Assembly: GCA_903813345.2 (NCBI GenBank)
Contig: CAIIXF020000002.1
Location: 19,358,455-19,422,454 of the forward strand
Direction of reading: 5' to 3'
Length of the DNA stretch: 64,000 nt
Source: Owenia fusiformis
Lineage: Eukaryota; Annelida; Polychaeta; Sabellida; Oweniidae
In this document: one piece after another, positions 59,709 through 64,000 of the stretch
Numbering within the stretch: position 1 is the first letter of the stretch
How the letters are laid out: each line of letters opens with the position of its first letter
Translations under genes and position numbers: made by a program
Notes under the pieces: generated by a model
What the model was told of the DNA's origin: nothing
Database searches by the model: none
Seen by the model: the letters and a program-made list of their open reading frames with translations, nothing else

Positions 59709-62700
59709 TTATAGTTGCACTTTTTCAGTATTAAGTGATTCAAGAGGTAGTTCATCACTTTCGTGAACTGGGGATCTTTCATTTTGAGATTCATTTGTGG
59801 GCTCATATATGTATGGTGCATACTGGCCCTCTGTTTGATCCACACTAGGAGGCTCTATCATATTACTGGAGATTATTGCCACTGAGAAATGAGCCTTTCG
59901 ATGGTCTTTAAGGTGATCTGGAAGTGCAAACTGTTTATCACATACATCACATGTGTATGGTTTTTCATGGGTATGTTCCATCCGGAAATGACGATCATAG
60001 TCCATTCCTACTCGACACACTTTCTTACAGTTTACGCACTTCACTTCGAGTAATTCGTCAGCATTGTCAGCATCTACCCCCAATGAAGTTAAATGCATTC
60101 TGCGGTGATCCTTATAATAACTGGAAATTGCAAAATCTTTACCACATATCTCACAGTGGTAAGGTTTCTCACTTGTGTGTGCTATTCGGAAATGTTTCTC
60201 AAACCTGGATGCTTTATAAGGCTTCGCACACACCGGACAAACTATGTTTTCTGGAGCCCGTCCTTGTTGGATTCGAGCACGAGGTGTAAACTCCCGCACC
60301 GATTTAAAAGCCGAATAAAGCTCTGCCCTTCGTTCAACTGGAAGTTTGAGAAACTTTGCGATTTTGTAATAATGCTTTTTTATCTTATGCCCTGAACCAT
60401 GGTCCTTTTTTAAAATTTTACGAAGTAAACGTGCACTGCATTGGATCGTGGTTTTAGCGAACAGTTTTCGAGAGACTTTCATGACTTCCATTTCATCTTC
60501 CATGTTTGTGATAATATCTTCCATTGGCTCATCAAGCTCTGAAAGTAAATTTAAATGCAGGTGAATAATTTGCTCTCATAATATGAAACTATATCCAGGG
60601 GTTTCAATAGCAGCAGGCAATTTTCACCGGTTGTTTTCACAAAATCACATGTTTTTTTAAGGGACTTTTCAACTTTTCCATGTTAAAATTGTAATTTACA
60701 TTAATTTTGCCTGTTGTTTTCATTCATTTAGCCTGTTGTGAGAAATTTTAGAGAAACCCCTGTATATCAGAACAATAATTACACAATAATTACATTCCGA
60801 CCTGTATCAAAGTAATTAAATATTCAAAAAATATACATCATGAAAATACAGTGTTGCATGATGCCATTTTATTTCTTGATGAAGGTACACAGGGAGATAT
60901 GCTGAGTACTAAAATAGTACTCATGGCATTTTAATACTAACTGAGTACTCACTTCAGTAAATATTAGTACTAAATGAGCACTTATGACATGAGCACTGAT
61001 TTATTGCATGTTTTAGTACAAATTAAGTACTCATATGATGAGTGACAAAATAGCAGTAATTTCATTGACTTTTTAGAGCTAAATGAGTTCTCATATCATG
61101 AGTGATAAAATACTAAAAATAGTACTAATAAAATTGTTTTTCAGCACTAAATGAGTACTCATATCATGAATTAATACTAAATTACAAAAGTACTCATGAG
61201 CACTCATGTCATGAGTGCACTTTTGCCAGAGTGCTAATTTAGTACTAATTTTTTACTAATTGAGTAATCAGCATATCTCCCTGTAAATACACTTTAATAT
61301 GTTAAAAGAAACTTTAAAATCTTTAAACCCAGCGGTTAAAGTAATACATGGCAAAGTACTCATTAGTAGAAAATTATTTAGTACATGGCTGATGGAAGTG
61401 GAAGGATATTCAATAGGTCAAAAAACATATTACACTGACTGTATATTTGTATATAAATAGTTCATCTCTAATACCATTAACTCATTTTATGAAATATCAT
61501 CACAACTGTATCAATATAGAAGATATATATAGATATTTCTGTGTGTATAAAATACACAGGTTATTATGCACAATTATTGTATAAAATGATTAATTTTTCT
61601 AGTTGTTGGAATGTACTTTGTAACTTAAACAAGCATGTTTCAGACCTGCCAACCTTGAACCAAAAAATCCAGTATGAAGTAGTTTTTCCATTTGATTTAA
61701 AAACTGAAAATAATAATTCTCTAGGAAAAACTTTTTTAAATGTATAAAAAACAATAATTTTTACGGTTAAAACTAGCTTTTCAAGTAGAATTAAGGGAAA
61801 ATTGTAGGCTATTATTGTATTGTATTGTTTTTAATGAAGGAGAGCAATACCTTTTGGGTATATCCCGAATATGTACAGTCATAATGAATGCAAGTGAAGT
61901 AATCCTCGAAGGCAGACCCAGACACTCCTCCCCTTGAAGGAGTCTTGTGTTATTCTATATTTGCCCATACATAGGCACACAAATATACATCACAGCCTTT
62001 TTACGGTTGTGGAACACTCAGTCAAACCCTCTGAAGTACACAACAAGCAAATTAATCTTGCCTGAACTATTGCTCATATTCAGAACCTACTGTATAATTG
62101 GTTATAATTTTCAAAATTTTGATTATTCGTCTTATTCACTTTATGCCAAAGCTATATCTTACCATAATCCACAGCTTCCCCTTCAGATGTCTCCTTTAAA
62201 AAATCTACTGCAATCTGAGGTAAGATATTGAAATTCTCAAAACTTTGCATTGAGCCTTCAGAAAAGTTAATAGATCCATATGGTAAATTTTGTGACTTCT
62301 CCATGGATCCTGAGTTATCCTCAAAGTCAAAGTCATTGGTGTCGTCTTCATCAGGCTGTTCAATATCCTGAGGTTCCGATTTTATCTGTATGGGAATATC
62401 TGGGGATTTGTGTTCTGTGGATGTGTTCAGTTCAAACCTGGCATCAGCCTCTGCTGAAAAGTACAAAACAGTAAAATTATGGTACTGTATGGTATGATAT
62501 ACCGTAGTACAGTACAGTTCAGTATTGTACAGTACAGTACAGTGCAGTAAAGTACAGTATCTCTATGGGATTATTTGGGGATTTGTGCTATTATGTACAA
62601 ATTGGCTAGGGGGGTGGGTTTTTTTTTGGCCCACCCTGTATATGTTCCATTTCAAACCTGGCAATAAAGTACAGTACAGTGGTCTGGTACAGTACACTAC

Positions 62701-63999
62701 TGTGGTACAGTACAGCACAGTACAGTACAATGCAGCATAATACAGTTGTACAGTGCAGTACAGCAACTATGAAGTTGATATCGGTATTCATAATTGAGTG
62801 TTCACACACATAAAAATTAATAAAATGCACCAGAATTCTGAAATAAAAGATTTTAGATTGCATACTGTAGATTGGGTTAATTTGGCGCTATTTACTTTGG
62901 CGATTTTGCCATTTTTGGCATATTGGTGGCTATTTAATTTGGCTGAATCTATTATTGAAGTGATTCCCCTGAGCCAATTTAGATGTGGTGTGTTCTGATT
63001 ATCACTCTTATCCTTTTCATTTGTTTAAAATGACTTAAACACAACTGACAAAATTCCCGGGATCCTCTTTAAATTTTGGCGAAGATGCAAATTGGCATTT
63101 TTCTATTTCACCAAATTTGCCATATTAAAGCGGGCGCCAATTAACCCAATCTACAGTATTCTAATGTTTACATTGTTTGCATTTTCTCTTTAAAAAATAT
63201 GTATTTGCAAATGCTAAGGGGAGTTGTCAAAAATGAATACCATCATTTCTTTAATTGGGGGGGTGGAAGTTCAGGTGTCATTAAACATGTTAAAGAGATA
63301 ACATTGGAAATCCAAAAATGAGATGGTAGGAATAATAACTTCAATTCTCACAAATTGAATTCAAACCAGCCACTTGTAACCATATAAATGTGACAGTCAC
63401 CTACCTTGGTCATCTTGTATTGGATGTTGTATATCTGCATTCGTCTCTAACAACTGTTCCTCATTTACTGGTTCATGAAGTTCATGTTTAATCATGGCAT
63501 CCACTGCATTGCCAAAGTTAGTGAACCTGTTGTCTCCTGTGATTTCATTGTCTAATTCTGGGTCATTCTCTAAATGAGTACCTGATGATGCAGCTTCTTC
63601 ACGTCGGTTATACAGATGATACATTGGGTTAGGTACCATTGTTTTTTCATTTTTAACAGACTGCTCTATCTTAATACTCCCGGGTGTCGTATCCACAATG
63701 TCCGATACTTTTCTACCCAGACATTGATCAACAATAGATTGGACACAACTATCATCTACCATCTGTGAACTGTGATTGTTTCTCTCAATCATGCTGTGTT
63801 TTCTTTTGTTGATCCGCGTGAACTTTGATGACTTCCACTTGCTGTTTTGCATAACAGTCCTGTGCATTTTGACGACAATATCTCCCCGAGAAGCCGTTGA
63901 CAGGCAAACAATTGCATCAATGTCAAGCGATTTTTCAAATGATACATGCTGGGTGCAGATATCAAGAATGGCATCTTGAATCAGTTTTGTGACCTCCAT
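59709..63999 (-). CDS. C2H2 zinc-finger protein, three visible coding exons
   Basis: Exons (minus strand): 63999-63405, 62453-62163, 60538-59709, joining in phase to 571 aa if the ATG at 63999 is the start; only one base upstream is visible, so the 5' end may continue outside the window. The first 60 residues form a compact predicted domain (VTKLIQDAILDICTQH...) of unknown family. Exon 2 is acidic, with IKSEPQDIEQPDEDD resembling a SUMO-site-like KxE context. Four C2H2 fingers fill residues 396-512: C396/C399/H411/H416, C424/C427/H440/H444, C463/C466/H479/H484, C492/C495/H508/H512. TSEKPY and THEKPY linkers follow fingers 1 and 3; a 19-residue acidic insert separates fingers 2 and 3, so they may act as two pairs. 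Finger 1 has 11 rather than 12 residues between Cys and His. Likely a nuclear DNA-binding regulator; no orthologue was recognised. Confidence 0.88.
60888..61282. mobile_element. MITE with CAGGGAGATATGCTGA ends in the zinc-finger gene intron 2
   Basis: CAGGGAGATATGCTGAGTAC on the left is mirrored by ...TCAGCATATCTCCCTG on the right, next to TA. Between them agtactcat, gagtactcact, atgagcact and similar words repeat at least ten times on both strands, so the interior can fold in many ways. Confidence 0.7.
62480..62765. repeat. CAGTA-type microsatellite in the zinc-finger gene intron 1
   Basis: Two blocks of degenerate acagt/cagta repeats (62500-62560 and 62665-62765) flank about 100 bp that contains tttttggcccaccctgtata, a solo Tc1/mariner-type end. 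The minus- and plus-strand ORFs rich in Y, V, Q and C here are repeat translations. Confidence 0.85.
62865..63156. mobile_element. 292-bp MITE (CTGTAGATTGGGTTAA ends) in the zinc-finger gene intron 1
   Basis: CTGTAGATTGGGTTAATTTG and the complement of TTAACCCAATCTACAG are flanked by TA (62863-62864, 63157-63158). Subterminal gcgc and tttggc blocks also pair. Tc1/mariner-type by target site. Confidence 0.8.
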
Positions 64000-64000
64000 G

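Noticed and set aside
62525-62863. Y/V/Q/C-rich ORFs on both strands
   Set aside because: Translations of a cagta-type microsatellite.
1-64000. CRISPR array, prokaryotic operon, integrated virus or toxin genes
   Set aside because: No regularly spaced identical repeats with unique spacers, no ribosome-binding-site-led gene runs, and no viral or toxin motifs were seen; the spliced genes and transposons are all animal-type.

Overview
The window is nuclear DNA of a multicellular animal, most likely a marine invertebrate. Protein-coding genes are split by many short GT-AG introns, coding density is low, the DNA is AT-rich, and the space between and inside genes is full of small DNA transposons (MITEs), non-LTR retrotransposon scraps, tRNA-derived SINEs and short tandem repeats. 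Four spliced genes could be rebuilt exon by exon (one of them possibly running off the window), plus two intronless receptor genes. The phylum cannot be fixed from the sequence alone. All exon models come from reading frame, splice-site phase and remembered family sequences; no search was run.

Layout. 1-6.9 kb: a gene-free cluster of nested hairpin MITEs, including two halves of an old duplication that each carry an insertion the other lacks. 6.9-11.9 kb: more foldback elements, a shortened tRNA-like sequence and one unexplained short ORF. 11.9-15.6 kb: a mariner/Tc1 graveyard with a 964-bp tandem duplication and decayed transposase pieces. 15.6-27.4 kb: a tandem duplication of about 6.5 kb carrying two intronless class A GPCR genes, both on the minus strand. 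27.4-31.7 kb: repeats and a reverse transcriptase scrap.

31.7-38.4 kb, minus strand: COMMD5 in seven coding exons, 218 aa. 40.5-49.6 kb, plus strand: SLC30A9 (mitochondrial zinc transporter ZnT9) in sixteen coding exons, 571 aa. 51.2-55.1 kb, minus strand: a cytosolic-type sulfotransferase in seven coding exons, 321 aa, tail to tail with SLC30A9. 59.7-64.0 kb, minus strand: a four-finger C2H2 zinc-finger protein in three visible exons, reaching the last bases of the window.

The genes look unrelated in function (zinc export, COMMD/Commander trafficking, sulfonation, transcription, GPCR signalling), as is usual for an animal locus. No prokaryote-like operon, CRISPR array, integrated virus or new multi-gene system was recognised. 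The most interesting signals are structural: a fourfold 113-bp duplication of an SLC30A9 exon end together with its splice donor; a MITE inserted inside the splice donor of COMMD5 intron 1; a family of hairpin elements that share a palindromic core but carry different terminal repeats; and an 840-bp TTAA-flanked foldback with a 20-bp motif at both ends and twice in the middle.
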